Assembly (NCBI GenBank): GCA_020465985.1 | Contig: JAANYP010002985.1 | Location: 262,494-326,493 of the forward strand | Source: Centrapalus pauciflorus | Taxonomy: Eukaryota; Streptophyta; Magnoliopsida; Asterales; Asteraceae | Direction of reading: 5' to 3' | DNA: 64,000 bases | Part shown: positions 49,643-63,987 of the stretch, piece by piece | Layout of the letters: every line of letters starts with the position of its first letter | Position numbering within the stretch: position 1 is the first letter of the stretch | Program-made: the position numbers and the translations under genes | Notes under the pieces: model-generated | Told to the model about the DNA's origin: nothing | Databases searched by the model: none | The model's input: only the letters and a program-made list of their open reading frames with translations

Positions 49643-50695
49643 CCGTATTTTATTACAATAAACAAAAAATGTTATGCTATATGTTTTTTATTAATATTAT
49701 ATTTTATTTGAAGTTTTTATAATATATTTATATATTTTTAATTGACATAATTTAAGATTTTTTAGATTAAGTAAAACTTAACAAATGTCTAATAGATAAT
49801 GATAACAAATAACATTATTGGATAATTCAAATAGTGGATAGAGTTAATTGTTTATTAACATTTATAGATTCAGAAATAATGAAGGTCATCTTTTTAGATG
49901 AAACGTGATGATATAATGTGACAATTTGTAATTTTTTTTATTATACTTATAAATATAGATTATATACTTATTATTTATATTAAATTGTATATAAAATTGT
50001 ATATTAAATACATATCTTTATTATACATATATAATTTTAATTGATGATAGAATTAGAGGGTCCCTTTCGGACGTAATATAATTATAAATCGTGACTAGAG
50101 TTAGTTATTTATTAATATTCATAGACTATAAAAATAACAAGTTATATTTATTATTATTATTATTTTTAATATAAAAAAATTATATTCATCTTTTATGATT
50201 AAATATGCATTTAATAATAATAATTTATATTTATCTTTTGTTATTAGACGTGTTGTTGACACGTGCCATTTAGGTATTCATTTTTGTTATGTACATAAAT
50301 TTTATTTTTCATTTAAAATATAAATTTATTTATTTTAATATCTAGTTTTAAAATTTCATTTTATATTTTTATATTTTTAAATTACATAATTTAATGTTTA
50401 ATATTTTATAAATTTTATTTGAGTATATATAGATTTTATCATTTCAGGTTTATTTTAAGTTCAGATTAAGATTAGCTAAAAATTAACAAATATCAAATAC
50501 ATAATGATGACAAATGACTTATTGGATAATGTCAAATACTGGATAATGTTAATTATTGATTAATGTTTTTCAATATTAAAAATAATAAATTTTATTTACC
50601 TTTAATTTTATTTTATAATTATTAAATTTTATTTAAATTTTCTGGTGTTCCTTACTAATATTGTAAATTTTTATTTCAAGTACAATTTAATTTAT

Positions 50696-51125
<430 letters not shown>

Positions 51126-51545
51126 TTGATATCCAAATATAAATTTTTATTTAAGTTTGATTATGTATTTTAGTTGATATACTAGATAAACTTATTTTTT
51201 TTTTTTAATATTTATAGATTAGAATAATGAACTTTTTTACCTTTCAATTAATCTATGCTAAAAATAACAAAAATATTATTTTTAGATAAACCGTGACAAT
51301 GTCATGTGACAATTTGTATTCTTTTTTACTTTTTATATATATAGAGATATATATTTATTTTATATTTTAGATTGATATAATTTAAAATTTTTATTGATGA
51401 TTAATATTCATAAATTGTGAACGTATTTAGTTATTTATTAGTATTCATAGACTTTAAAAAAATATAAGTTGTATTTAATATAAGTTGTATTTATCTTTTA
51501 TTTTAATATATTTTATTTTATAGGAGATAGATTTAATTATTTATT

Positions 51546-51709
51546 TTTTTGAACAACAGATGTTAGTGGTTAGTTGTTAGCACCATTGTTAGACACTTTG
51601 AGGGTGAGGACCAAACCCCACACTTCCACCTAAGGAGAAACACCCTTGGTGAGGCTCGAACCCGAGACCTCAACCAAGGGGAACCCCTCCCACCTTTGGT
51701 GGTGGCCAC
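51546..51709 (-). mobile_element. SINE with perfect 12 bp TSD
   Basis: TAATTATTTATT occurs at 51534-51545 and 51710-51721. On the minus strand the head starts near GTGGCCACCACC, a Pol III B box (CGGGTTCGAGCC) follows about 50 bp in, and the tail ends GTTGTTCAAAAAA. Length is 164 bp. The tail resembles those at 61130 and 62325. Confidence 0.85.
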
Positions 51710-51886
51710 TAATTATTTATTAATGTTTATAGATATTAAAAATAATGAATTATATTTATATTTAGTTTTATTTTAAAAATAGTAAAGTTTATTTAAATTT
51801 TCCGGTGTTCCTTACTAATATTGTATTTGTTTTTCATTTCAAGTATTTTATTATTTATTTTCATATTTAATATTTCATATTTTATT

Positions 51887-51891
<5 letters not shown>

Positions 51892-51966
<75 letters not shown>
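51892..51966. repeat. (TA)n microsatellite
   Basis: About 75 bp of TA. No inverted-repeat element borders it. Confidence 0.95.
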
Positions 51967-51969
<3 letters not shown>

Positions 51970-52559
51970 ATGTTCAAATATAAATTTATTTTTAATATTT
52001 TATTTTAAGTTTTTATCAAATATCGCAATTGATATAATTTAAGTATTTTATAATAAAATATCAAATAGATAATGATGACAAATAACATTATTTAATAATG
52101 TCAAATAGTGGATAAGGTTAACTATTTATTAATGTTTGATATTAGAAATAAGGGATAAAGTTATACAATAGTAACCTACTTTTGAAAATGTATCGATATG
52201 ATACGTCTACTTTTTTAATTGTCTGTATGGTACGTGTACTTTAATTTTCTGTATCGATATGGTCATTTTACATAATAGAGTCCGGTTTTTACATACGAAA
52301 CATGGTTCTAATGGTATGAAAAAACAGGGGTCTATTACAAATATGGTCATATTGATATGAAAATTTGAAGTACAGGTACCATATCGATATTTAAAAAAGT
52401 AGACGTACCATATTGATAAATTTTCAAAATTAGGTTACTATTGTATGACTTTTAATAAATTGTATTTATCATTTATTTTATTTTATTTTAAAAGATAATT
52501 GTATTTATTTTTATAGGTGGAAAGTGATGGCGTTATATGGTGATTTGTGTTCTTTTTCA

Positions 52560-52561
<2 letters not shown>

Positions 52562-52642
<81 letters not shown>
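52562..52642. repeat. (TA)n microsatellite with short (CATA) interruption
   Basis: TA repeats with a tacatacata break near 52601. It forms the left flank of the next element. Confidence 0.95.

Positions 52643-54653
<2,011 letters not shown>

Positions 54654-54711
<58 letters not shown>
54654..54711. repeat. (TA)n microsatellite
   Basis: A pure TA tract shared as border between the 53650 and 54712 elements. Confidence 0.95.
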
Positions 54712-54713
<2 letters not shown>

Positions 54714-55975
54714 TTGAGGTCCTATGGGGCACCATATACATCGGGAACCAAATGGGAACCAAAAATGCATTAAGGACGTTTTAGGAATGCTAAACTTGTA
54801 ATTTATATTTAATTATAATTAAAATATACTTTAGAAACATTTAAAATAGAAGGAATTAGTTTAGGTAATTAAATCATTAAATTAACAAACAAACATTCCA
54901 TTTTTCCCTCCCATATTCTCTCCCTCACCCTTATCTCTCTCCCCCTCTCTCTAAATCCGGCGGCCGACCACCACCCCCTCTCCCGGCGGCCACCACCCCA
55001 TTGCCACCCCTCTATCTAAAGTCGGCGACCACCACCCCATGCATAGCAGCCGGTTCACAGTGCAATTTAATGAAGATGGCGATCAGCCTTATCTCTCTCC
55101 TCCTTTCTCTAAAGCCGGTAGCCACCACCCCTTCTCTCGGTGGTCGTCACCCAATTGCATCCCTCTCTCTAAAGTTGGCGGCCACCGCCCCATGCATAAC
55201 AGTCGGTTCATGGTGCCATTTTAATGAAGATGATGATGATTTCGCAATGATGATGATGGAACGATATCGTTTAAAGGTATAGTTTTTTTATGCATTTTCT
55301 TTATGGAAAATTTTTAAAGATTAATCGTGTTTATCCGATGTTTATGGAAGACGAACCTGATGCATTATGATTTTTGATGAATCCGATTGAGATGCATCAT
55401 GTATGAAGATGAATAAAATGAATTTGCATCACGAATGAAGATGCATCGTGTTTTTTATGGCCGAGATGCAATATGATGAAGATGCATCGTGTTTTGTATG
55501 AATCAAATGAAGATATCGTGATTTTTGATGAATCAAATGAAGATGCATCTTGTTTTGAAGATAAATCCGATGAAGATGCATCACCGTTTTGATGATGCAT
55601 GATGGTGGGATGAAGAAGATGTTGAATATGACAAAAAATGAGGATGAAGAACCAAGATGCATCACGAATTGAAGGATGAATTTTAGATGCATCGACATCA
55701 AATCTTTTTTTTTTTTTTTAAATTTGTTTAGATTTTGTAATTTTGGAAGTGTATCAATCAATATTAATTAACATTTATTGTTTAGGTATTGATTGAATAT
55801 TTAATTAATATAAAATTAAATTTTATTTGACTAGCTATATTTATTCTTCCCAAAATACCTCTATGCATACCAAATACGTGCATCGCGCGATGCATCAATG
55901 ATAATTTATCTAAAGACTGTGATTGGTTCTTTTTTTTGGTTCCCGATGCATATGGTGCCCCATTGAACCTGACCC
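54712..55975. mobile_element. 1.26 kb inverted-repeat element in (TA)n
   Basis: The left end includes CCTATGGGGCACCATATACA then TCGGGAACC. The right end on minus reads GGTCAGGTTCAATGGGGCAC, then CATATGCATCGGGAACC. Flanked by TA tracts. A GC-richer block (54950-55215) has repeated ggcggccaccaccccat-type phrases and could be captured host 5' sequence; the ORF at 55001-55282 lies here but resembles nothing I know. After it comes a field of gatgcatc-containing repeats (55355-55700). Confidence 0.82.
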
Positions 55976-55990
55976 TATATATATATATAT

Positions 55991-56950
55991 GGGATAATTG
56001 CGTAAAAAACCTTAAAGTTGGACCATTTTTGTGATTAAAACCCCTAACTAATTTTTATTGCACAAAAAACCTCTAACCGGTAAAATCTTTTGAAATTAGG
56101 ACTTGACCGGTTATAATAGGTTGCTATGCTTACATGGCACACACGTGGCGTCCACATGGCAAACCCAACTTACGTGGCGCCTACGTGGCACTCCATGTAT
56201 AATTCTTAAACTGAATTTTTGCATAAAAAACCCCGAAATTGATGACTTTTTCGATTAAAACCCTTTACTATATTTTTCTCACCTCTAACCAAAAATAATA
56301 TTTACATTTTCTCTTTTTCTCTACCTCCGGCAACTCCGATTACTCTATCTCCTCTTTATGTTCAGCGCTGTTTATTTTATGTATGTATGTTCGATTAACT
56401 TTTGCCGTTTAAATTTGAATTTTAACTTCAATTGTGCTGATGGAATCGATTTCATTTTGTGTTCACGAGTTGCTTTTTTAGGTTCAACTTTATGTTCAAT
56501 TTCATTTATTTATATTTCATTTTAGCATCTGAATATGATCAGCCAGAGCAGTGAGGTTCGCTAGCCTAGAGGGTGGAGGTTATATTGGGAAACAAATTCT
56601 TTGTTTGATAAATAAAAGTTTAATAAATATCCATGTCATCAAAATGCAATCAGTGAAGACTCAATTTTAATTATCTTTGTTGGTTGGAGGTTTTTTATCA
56701 AATTAAAAATGATTTGGGGTTTTAATTGAAAAAACTAAACAAGTTGGAGGTTTTTTACGCAAAAATCTATTTAAAAGTTTTACACGTCATCAAGTTGCAA
56801 CCGGCTAAACCGGTTGCAAGTCAGATTTTTTGAAAAAATCCTAAATTTACAAAGTTTTAACCAATTGGAGGTTTTTTGTGCAATGAAAAATGGTTGGAGG
56901 TTTTAATCGCAAAAATGGTCCAACATTGAGGTTTTTTGCGCAATTTCTCC
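55991..56950. mobile_element. 960 bp inverted-repeat element in (TA)n
   Basis: The left end GGGATAATTGCGTAAAAAAC pairs with the right end (minus GGAGAAATTGCGCAAAAAAC). Pairing continues through tggaccatttttgtgatt / aatcgcaaaaatggtcca and aaaacc phrases, at least 110 bp. Short (TA)n tracts flank both sides. The interior has a CT-rich leader-like patch (56300-56350), no gene. Confidence 0.82.
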
Positions 56951-57240
56951 TATATATATATAGGGAGGTTCAATGGAAAACCACAATGCACCTGAAAACT
57001 TGGTGAAAACCGCACTGCACCACTACAAATGTATCAAATTCCCCGCGTGATGCATCAAAATCCCGTGTGATGCATCAAATTTCCCACGTGATGCATCAAA
57101 ATCCCGCGTGATGCATCACCTTATTTACGATCATGCCATCGCGTTTTTCATGAAATGCACCAAATCGGACGGTACGCGTAGGTTTCCATGGTTTTCACGT
57201 GCATAGTGGTTTTCCATTGAACCCACCCCTATATATATAT
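56951..57240. mobile_element. 267 bp inverted-repeat MITE in (TA)n
   Basis: The element is 56963-57229. The ends GGGAGGTTCAATGGAAAACC and GGTTTTCCATTGAACCCACC pair. TA tracts flank both sides. The interior repeats cgcgtgatgcatcaaaatcc four times. It is a close relative of the element at 50787. Confidence 0.88.
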
Positions 57241-57282
57241 ATATATTCATTCGCTTTGGAGGAAAATGATGATGTGACATTT

Positions 57283-59857
57283 CACTAGCTATATGGAAAG
57301 GCTTAACTAGTGAGCAAGTATTTAGTGACCCTATTTTGGTCACTCAAAATGCCATTTAGTGACCATACAAACTCGTAACAACTAATTAGCCTGGTCACTA
57401 AATTGATAAAGATAAAAAAATGGCAACTAAGTGTCAATTTGGTCTAATATAGTGACCATATTAATGACGATTTTGTATTTGTCACTAAATTATAGCACCT
57501 TGTGACATAATGACTAAGAAAGGTGGTCACTAAGTTGGAGGATTATTATTAATCCAAGTGGACAATGCATACGACTAAAATATTAGTCGTTGAATTTAAA
57601 TTGTTAGGAGTCAATTGCTAAAAATCGTAATAACTTTTTAACTTTTTACTATTTATGGTAATATTATTCACGTTTTATTATTTACAGTATAAAATTTTGT
57701 CATCTTTATAATTAATAACATCAAATTTTATAATATATATTATTAATGACATTACCATATATATAGCATCAACCTTTTAACTTTTTACTATAAATGATAA
57801 AAATAAAAAAAATTGATATTACCAGTGACAAAAAATAAATATTGTTGTTATAAACGACAAAAAAAAAAAACAAAAATAAATTGTTGTTATTTATGTTAAT
57901 TGGCCCAATTGTTGATGATATAAAAAGCGGTCACAAGTTATAAAATTAACTCCTATAAATTAATTATCTATTTTTTTCTGAGATATCTACTGAATATGTT
58001 ACATAATAATCTATTAAAACCGTGAATTTAGCACTTATTTAGTGACTAACCATACTTTGGTCGCTCAAAACGCCAACATTGACCATACAAAACTCGTAAC
58101 AACTATTGGCCTGGTTATTATATTGATGAAAATAGAACAATGGCAACTAAGTGTCAATTTGGTCTAACATAGTGTCCATATTAATGACGATTTTAGTATT
58201 CATCACTAATTATTGCGCTTAGTGACCTAAGGACCAAGAAAGGTGGTCACTAAAGTTGGAGGATTATTAGTATTCAAAGTAGGCATTACCTAGTGACTAA
58301 TATAATGGTTATTGAATTTAAATTGTTATGAGTGATATGCTGAAAATAATAATAATTTTTTGTTTTTTTTTTGCTGTTTATAATAAGATTATTTTTTAAT
58401 TATCTTTAATAGAATCAATGTTTATATATTTTATAATAATAACTTTAACCTTTATATTTTATATCATTAATTAATAGCAAGTTTTCTTTTAGAAAAAAAT
58501 GATTGAAAAATTAAAAATACATCAAAGATAAACGAGGAGAAGACCGAATTATGCTCACCGATGAATGTGGTGATTTTGACAATTCTTCATTGTCACTTTG
58601 TCAAAACATAAAGATAATAGATCTCAATTAAGTATATTATGTAAATTTTATGAAAATTATCTACTATATTACATATCAGCAAGCTAACAATTCATTTTAT
58701 TAAAATTATTACGTAATACGTGAGTCTAGTAATTGTAAAAAAAAAGTTTAAAATGTATCAAAAATGAATACACATGCATTTTATGATCCTCGTCCTGGTA
58801 TAAATTTGATACTAATTATTTTCTTTACATATTTATGTATAAAGATTTTAAATTGATCATAATTAATATATTGACATGAAATTCGAATTCTAGGTCAAGA
58901 AAGATGATCAAATTTTATTCTTTTACAAAAAAAAGAGCATAAAACTAAAATTTATTATTCTTAATTGGTCATCAACATCATTTTTTGTCAACTTTGAATT
59001 TTATGTTATCTTTCTTGGTCTGAAAAATTTTACATTACCTTTATTGTCAATTTTTGGATTTTATATTACATTTCTTGGTAATTTTCCCTATATTAAATGG
59101 TTAATTATATCCATAGTAAAATTCACCTATTAATTAACCGTTATTGTAAATGGTGATTTCTGATTCCCGAGTATTATCCCCGCTTACTCGACACAGATAC
59201 ATGTTTAAGTCCCCACGGATTTTTAAACAAGGACGAGGGAGGATTTCTTAAGGGGACCAATTCTCGACTTGAATCCGTTCATGACCCATTGCCATCCCTA
59301 CTTCTATTTAGAAGTGTAATCAAGTTAAATCAACTCGTGAGCTAGTTACTCAATATCAACTGGAAAAATACCCGAAAATGATTTGTTGAAGATCGAATCA
59401 AGCTTGATCTCGAGCTACTCGAGTAGTTAGTCATGCCGAACTCGTGTATTAAACTACTTGAATGGTATGTCCATTCATGCATACCAACAACCCAATAAAT
59501 TTCTTTTTTACTTTTCAAATAATAATTTATTAAGTTAATATATATATTGAATGAATCAATAGAAAGAAATTTTATTAGTCTTTATATTCATATCATTGAT
59601 TGTTATTTCAGATGTAGATATGATTTTTACTGAACGACCACTATTATATATTTGTCTCTAAATATATTCCTATTAGTGGTCACTTACGCTAACCCGTAAC
59701 TAAATATTATGCTTTTGCTCAGTGACCGGGTCTTTAGTTTCATATTAGTGACTCGGTCTTAATGATGACTAGATTTTCCTAAAAACTTCAAAATTAGTGA
59801 CCAAATCAAAAGCAATCACTAAAATTTTGGACACTAATGGTCTTTTTTCTTGTAGTG
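57283..59857. mobile_element. CACTA-like element with TTAGTGACC subterminal motif
   Basis: The right end TCTTTTTTCTTGTAGTG (to 59857) is a CACTA terminus. The left end is uncertain; CACTAGCTATATGG at 57283 is the best candidate but lacks the CAAGAAA part, and trimers beside the ends do not match. Motifs of the form tagtgacca / ggtcactaa are dense at both sides. Internally, about 315 bp from 57320 (tatttagtgaccctattttg) recurs from about 58033 (cttatttagtgactaaccat), spaced by 0.7 kb. No transposase is seen. Confidence 0.6.
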
Positions 59858-60988
59858 ACGTGATCCTATAGAAACACATAGTATATATTTTTGAAATTAG
59901 GGTTCAGACCGTAAAATACTTTAATTTTTTTTATTTCATTTAAATGTACGTTGTTGCTTGTTTGCATTCTATATTCTCAATATGTGAATGAGATTTTTAG
60001 CTCTTAACAATCTAGTGACCTCCTTAGAGCCAATTGATTCATATTTTCATTTTCATTTTGTTTGGCCAGATTTGTTAAATTGTTTGTTTGCGAAATTGGT
60101 GTGTTTTATTTTTGCTTTGTAATCTGACTGGTCCAGTATCTACGGGAAGCTACTAGTTTCTAAGTATTGATATCTTTAATCGTGCGTGTGACATCGGTTA
60201 CATTTACTCATGTCATGATCTGTTTCACAAGTTGATCTACGCGTGCATGTTGAATACCTTTACGCTATGCGTACATACAGATATCCACAAAACCAAAAAG
60301 TCCAAAAGTGATTTTTAAGAATTAATTAGCTTGTAGAATAAATGGGTTTTATAGATACAAATGTCATGAACCATGAATATAATGGTTGTTAACTGGGAAT
60401 CTAGAGTCTAGATGAGAGAATCAATGGTTATGAATTAGATGCATGCATCATCATAAAACTCAAACCAAAAGTCCTCCTTGATGAGGTTGTTAAAATCGAC
60501 ATCCAACTTATTCCGAATCAGTTTACCCTTCACAAATTAAATCAAGATCATCTGATTGGAATATAGAGATCCTGTTAAAGTAATATTGTGTTTTTAGATA
60601 TGTGTTATTATGATTTACGTCAAAGTGTAATTTTATGTCAAATCGATGAAATATTTAAAATTTAAACATTATAATGTATTTCAATATAATTCTTAACCAT
60701 TTTGATGACTTATCCGGGAATAACAGTCCATTCTCTTTATGAAATTTATTCTTATGGGAAAATTAGATTAACCCGTACGTTCACTTTTTTTAAACAAATT
60801 TAACACATTTATAGTGTTTTGTTTAGGTAAAAGAAGCATCGGATATCCACATGCATGTCTCAAAAGATCCCATACTCTTGAAAGCTTATATGCCAATTCA
60901 AATCATAATATCGTAACATTGTAAGATTGAGATCTGGATCGATCTTGACAGCATAAATATTGCTACTCCACATAAGTAACATTGTCAT
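59858..60988. other. Spacer without recognisable gene
   Basis: Moderately AT-rich, without long ORF, inverted repeat or microsatellite. It could be non-coding single-copy DNA. Confidence 0.5.
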
Positions 60989-61143
60989 TTGGCCTGACGG
61001 TAAGGAGGGTGGAGTTATAAGTGAGAGGTCACGGGTTCGATCCCCGTCGGAGGCAAGTTGAAATTTAGGTGGTGTAAGTAAGTCTAGTGGTAAAGGAGTA
61101 GTTTAGGAGTAAGAGTAGGATAGGTTGTCGTTCAAAAAAAAAA
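60989..61143 (+). mobile_element. tRNA-derived SINE
   Basis: An A-box-like TGGCCTGACGGTAAGG at the head and a B box CGGGTTCGATCCCCG about 45 bp on. The 3' part ends GTTGTCGTTC followed by A10. The body is 155 bp. TSD is weak (agtaaca / aataaca). The tail links it to the elements at 51546 and 62140. Confidence 0.78.
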
Positions 61144-61243
61144 TAACACAAAAATATTAAAATGCAATATTTTTGGGCAATATGTGTTAACTCGATCGGT
61201 GTTATGTTTACTAGCAAAAACGATTTCCTATAATTACTCAAAT

Positions 61244-62050
61244 CAGGGCCGGTCCTATTATTTTTTAGGCCCGGGGCATATGCTTAAAAAGGGGCCCTCT
61301 CTATATATATAAGCAATATTCGTATAAAAAACTTACAATTAAATAATTTTGATTTTGTTGCACTATTGTCAATGTCATGTCTTTAAAAACTTCACAATCT
61401 GTCATCGTGTAATGGCTTCATGGTGCTTCTCTGAATTTTTCCTCAATCCAAAAACCGCAAAAAAAAAAATTAATATTAACATCATATGATTATAAATTGG
61501 TTAAAAATTGCATACAATATTAAATTATATATTTATTAGTAAATTGAAAAAAAGAAATTTAAATTTTAAATGATTCATAATATACATAGTATCATATGTG
61601 TCAAAAAAAATAAGATCTCAAGAAATAAATACATATCTCATTAGTATTTTTATTAATCGTATAATAAATAACATAAACCACGTGATAAACAAAAATAAAA
61701 AAATCAAACTCATTGAAAAACAAAAGTATGAATATTGAATTTGATGGATTGTATATTGATATAAAGCAAATAGACGATATCTATATATAAAAATCCAAGT
61801 GATAGTGATGCGATATAAAAAAATAAAAAATAAATGCTCACAATGGGAATCAAACCCATGCCATTAGAGTTCCAAGGTGAGACAACTACCAGCTGAACCA
61901 ACACATTATCTATGATTTTTATTCGTGCAAAACATATATAACCTAATACTGGACTGCTGGGCTATGTTCACTTATTAATTTTTTTGGGCCCCTTAGAATG
62001 ATTGGGCCCTGGGCGATGGCCCAGGTGGACCAGGCCCAGGGCCGGCCCTG
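61244..62050. mobile_element. hAT-type non-autonomous element
   Basis: The ends are CAGGGCCGGTCC and GGGCCGGCCCTG, a GC-rich inverted repeat in an AT-rich neighbourhood. ACTCAAAT (61236-61243) and GCTCAAAT (62051-62058) form an 8 bp TSD with one mismatch, the hAT length. gggccc-rich phrases mark both subterminal zones. The interior is AT-rich, with a nested tRNA-like segment. No transposase. Confidence 0.85.
61835..61905 (-). mobile_element. tRNA-like segment nested in the hAT element
   Basis: On the minus strand TTGGTTCAGCTGGTAGTTG (A-box type) and TGGGTTTGATTCCCA (B-box type) lie 40 bp apart. It could be a degraded tRNA copy or SINE head. A functional tRNA is unlikely; the acceptor ends do not pair well. 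Confidence 0.5.
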
Positions 62051-62139
62051 GCTCAAATTTCCATGTTATTTAAATCAAAAAAGTAAATGCATCTTAAGGA
62101 CTTTTGATAAATGTATTTGGCAACTAATTAGATAGGTCA

Positions 62140-62338
62140 CCAAGTTTCCATAAGGGGCTTGGGGAGGATTGTTACCCGGGTCAGTTGAGGCGGATTTTGG
62201 GGTTTTTCCCTTCAGGTGAACTAATCTAACTATGGAGATTTTAATCTAACTAGGAGATTGTGGTGGGGATCGAACCGAGATCTGTCGGCACTTGGGGCTA
62301 GGCGATAACCACTACACCAGCCGTTCAAAAAAAAAAAA
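62140..62338. mobile_element. SINE-like insertion with 10 bp TSD and A-tail
   Basis: AGATAGGTCA occurs at 62130-62139 and 62339-62348. The plus strand ends GCCGTTC plus A13, like the other SINE tails. Yet the only tRNA-like boxes are on the minus strand near the tail (TGGTGTAGTGGTTATCGCC and TCGGTTCGATCCCC). The two signals therefore disagree on direction; strand is left open. Confidence 0.65.
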
Positions 62339-62348
62339 AGATAGGTCA

Positions 62349-62960
62349 TTACAGAGAGAAGTTATAGAGTTATGAAGATAGAATTTCACTACATGCATGG
62401 TTGGCAACTTAGATAATTTAATAGAATTCGAAGGAATCAGAATTTATTCATAATATGTTTTAATTCTTAGATTACAAAAATTATAAATCACATGTTTTTT
62501 ACATTGATCAAATTTTATAGATTAAAGTATTCATCACATACATTTTGTCAACATTGGACATCGATCATCCGATACCTTAACCCATACATATAATATATAA
62601 CGGGAAAATATATGCAAAAAACCATGAACTACAAGTTTTTTTTTTTTGTTTAAGCCCCTCATTTATTTCTTTTATGTGATAAATCCATTAGCTGATTAAA
62701 ACTTGTAAATCCGGTGATTTGACTTGCAACCCGTTTGTCTGGTTTCAATTTGATGACTTGGAGTTTTTTTTACTTTTAATTTAATATTATTGTATGTTAA
62801 CGTTATTCTTATTATCATTATTTATCGATTAGCAGAACCCTTACTATGGCCATATTCTGAGGAAACCTTTACCGTACCCCCATCCCTTGTCTCTCTCCTT
62901 GCCACCCTCTGGCAGCCACAACAAATCCAAAAGTTGAACCAGATGAACACAACACACAAG
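62349..62960. other. Spacer with an orphan element end
   Basis: No gene. At about 62602, gggaaaatatatgcaaaaaa then ccatgaactacaag resembles the terminal repeat of the 55991 element (gggataattgcgtaaaaaac); the matching other end is not in the window. The ORF at 62790-63017 crosses an LTR border and is unlikely. Confidence 0.45.
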
Positions 62961-63251
62961 TGTGAAATCCAGTTTCTTATCAATCAAACAACAATATCAA
63001 ATGATCAAGAACAATAAACAAAATTAAAACTAACCGAATGATTATATTCAATGATGACAGATTTGATTACAGAGAAAATAAAATCTTCGTGAACAGTGGC
63101 CTATCTCTGAATTCAATGCGTGCAAAAATAACTGTCAGATCTAATTCTATTGAAAGTCAAAGATACTATTTATATACATATTTGACAACTATCAAGGAAA
63201 TACAAAATAACCCCTAGACTTTGTTTCCATCAATTAAAACATAACCTAACA
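62961..63251 (-). repeat. 3' LTR of a retroelement entering from the right
   Basis: On minus it starts TGTTAGGTTATG (63251) and ends GGATTTCACA (62961), with TG...CA ends. It contains a TATA-like TATATAAATAG near 63170. It directly follows the polypurine tract. The 5' LTR lies outside the window. Confidence 0.65.
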
Positions 63252-63268
63252 TTCTCCCCCTTTGATGG
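63252..63268 (-). promoter_or_regulatory. Polypurine tract
   Basis: Minus CCATCAAAGGGGGAGAA sits between the ORF stop (63283) and the LTR, the priming site for second-strand synthesis. Confidence 0.75.
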
Positions 63269-63282
63269 AAAGAGCAAAGTCT

Positions 63283-63987
63283 TTAAATCGATAAGCCCAG
63301 CTTTTGTTCAAATCTTTTAACACTTTTATGATCCGAGAGCCTCCATTCAATCTTTGAAATAAACTCAACCATGAGTCTTCGATCATTTACAGATAGAGCT
63401 CCTTTCTTCGTCTTTCTTTTCTTATCAGCTGCAAGCTTTCCTTTTAAACCATTCAACACTTTATTCAGAGTCCCATCTGAAAATTTATTCAGCTCTACGC
63501 TTCTCATAGCTCTCAGCTTCTTGTTTTTATCTCTGTACATAACTGCTGGATGCTTAACCATGACAACTTGGAATTCTTTCAACTCGCCAGCAAACTTGAT
63601 ATCTCTGTGAGGCGCTGTCATGTTGATCTTCCTCATACCCCGTTCAGCCCCTATCTGTAAATCTTGCACTGACATCAATACCAATTTGGTATGCATGAAG
63701 TGAAACAGTGTCTTAAGTGCAAATCTGCAGTGTTCATTTCTTTTGTTTCCGCACAACTCATCAAAAAGATCTTCAATGTCGACCAGGTGCATATTGAACA
63801 TATCTGCTTCTGTGAACGTATAGGTATTTCCATCTGATCTAGTGACAGTGAACTTTGGATAGAAAATCTTAACAAATCTTTCCTTTTCTATTTTCACCAG
63901 ATCGACTATTCTGAACTCACTCTTGACCTTCTCAACTTCCTGTGTTTTATTTCTCAAAAAGCTGGCATAGTTGACCAGATTCGGCAT
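63283..63987 (-). CDS. C-terminal ORF of an Asteraceae retroelement, open to window edge
   Basis: The longest intact minus-strand frame here, 234 residues from an internal Met at 63987; the true start may lie beyond the window. It contains NTYTFTEADMFNMHLVDIED, SVQDLQIGAERGMRKINMT and VMYRDKNKKLRAMRSVELNK followed by FSDGTLNKVLNGL. I recall the same order (YTFKEGDF...LQDIEDM...VEDLQLGVESYQKKLN...YKDQNKRNRLM...KFSDGTLNDV) in many Asteraceae copia-annotated ORFs. It sits at the 3' end of its element, just before the polypurine tract and LTR. Its function is unknown. The frame is undamaged, unlike most others here, so the element may be fairly young. Confidence 0.7.
   Translation of the reverse strand: MPNLVNYASFLRNKTQEVEKVKSEFRIVDLVKIEKERFVKIFYPKFTVTRSDGNTYTFTEADMFNMHLVDIEDLFDELCGNKRNEHCRFALKTLFHFMHTKLVLMSVQDLQIGAERGMRKINMTAPHRDIKFAGELKEFQVVMVKHPAVMYRDKNKKLRAMRSVELNKFSDGTLNKVLNGLKGKLAADKKRKTKKGALSVNDRRLMVEFISKIEWRLSDHKSVKRFEQKLGLSI

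Larger units (their letters stand above)
43787..49644 (-). mobile_element. Non-autonomous copia-like element with gag-type ORF only
   Basis: Direct LTRs of about 333 bp lie at 43787-44119 and 49310-49642. A primer-binding site (TGGTATCAGAGC on minus) is at 49296-49307, and a purine-rich tract (AAAGGGGAGA on minus) lies next to the left LTR near 44125-44134. Transcription therefore runs right to left. After a 1.1 kb leader comes a gag-type coding stretch (48145-46365), then about 2.2 kb of non-coding sequence. No protease, integrase or RT motif was found. GTATT occurs at 43782-43786 and 49645-49649, a candidate TSD if two extra bases are allowed at the right border. Confidence 0.78.

Noticed and set aside
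55001..55282. 93-residue ORF with Ser/Leu/Ala-rich repeats
   Set aside because: It covers a duplicated GC-richer patch inside an inverted-repeat element; no known family, no intron or promoter evidence.
60990..61060. Possible tRNA gene
   Set aside because: A and B boxes are present but the sequence continues into a SINE body with A-tail, and the acceptor stem does not pair.
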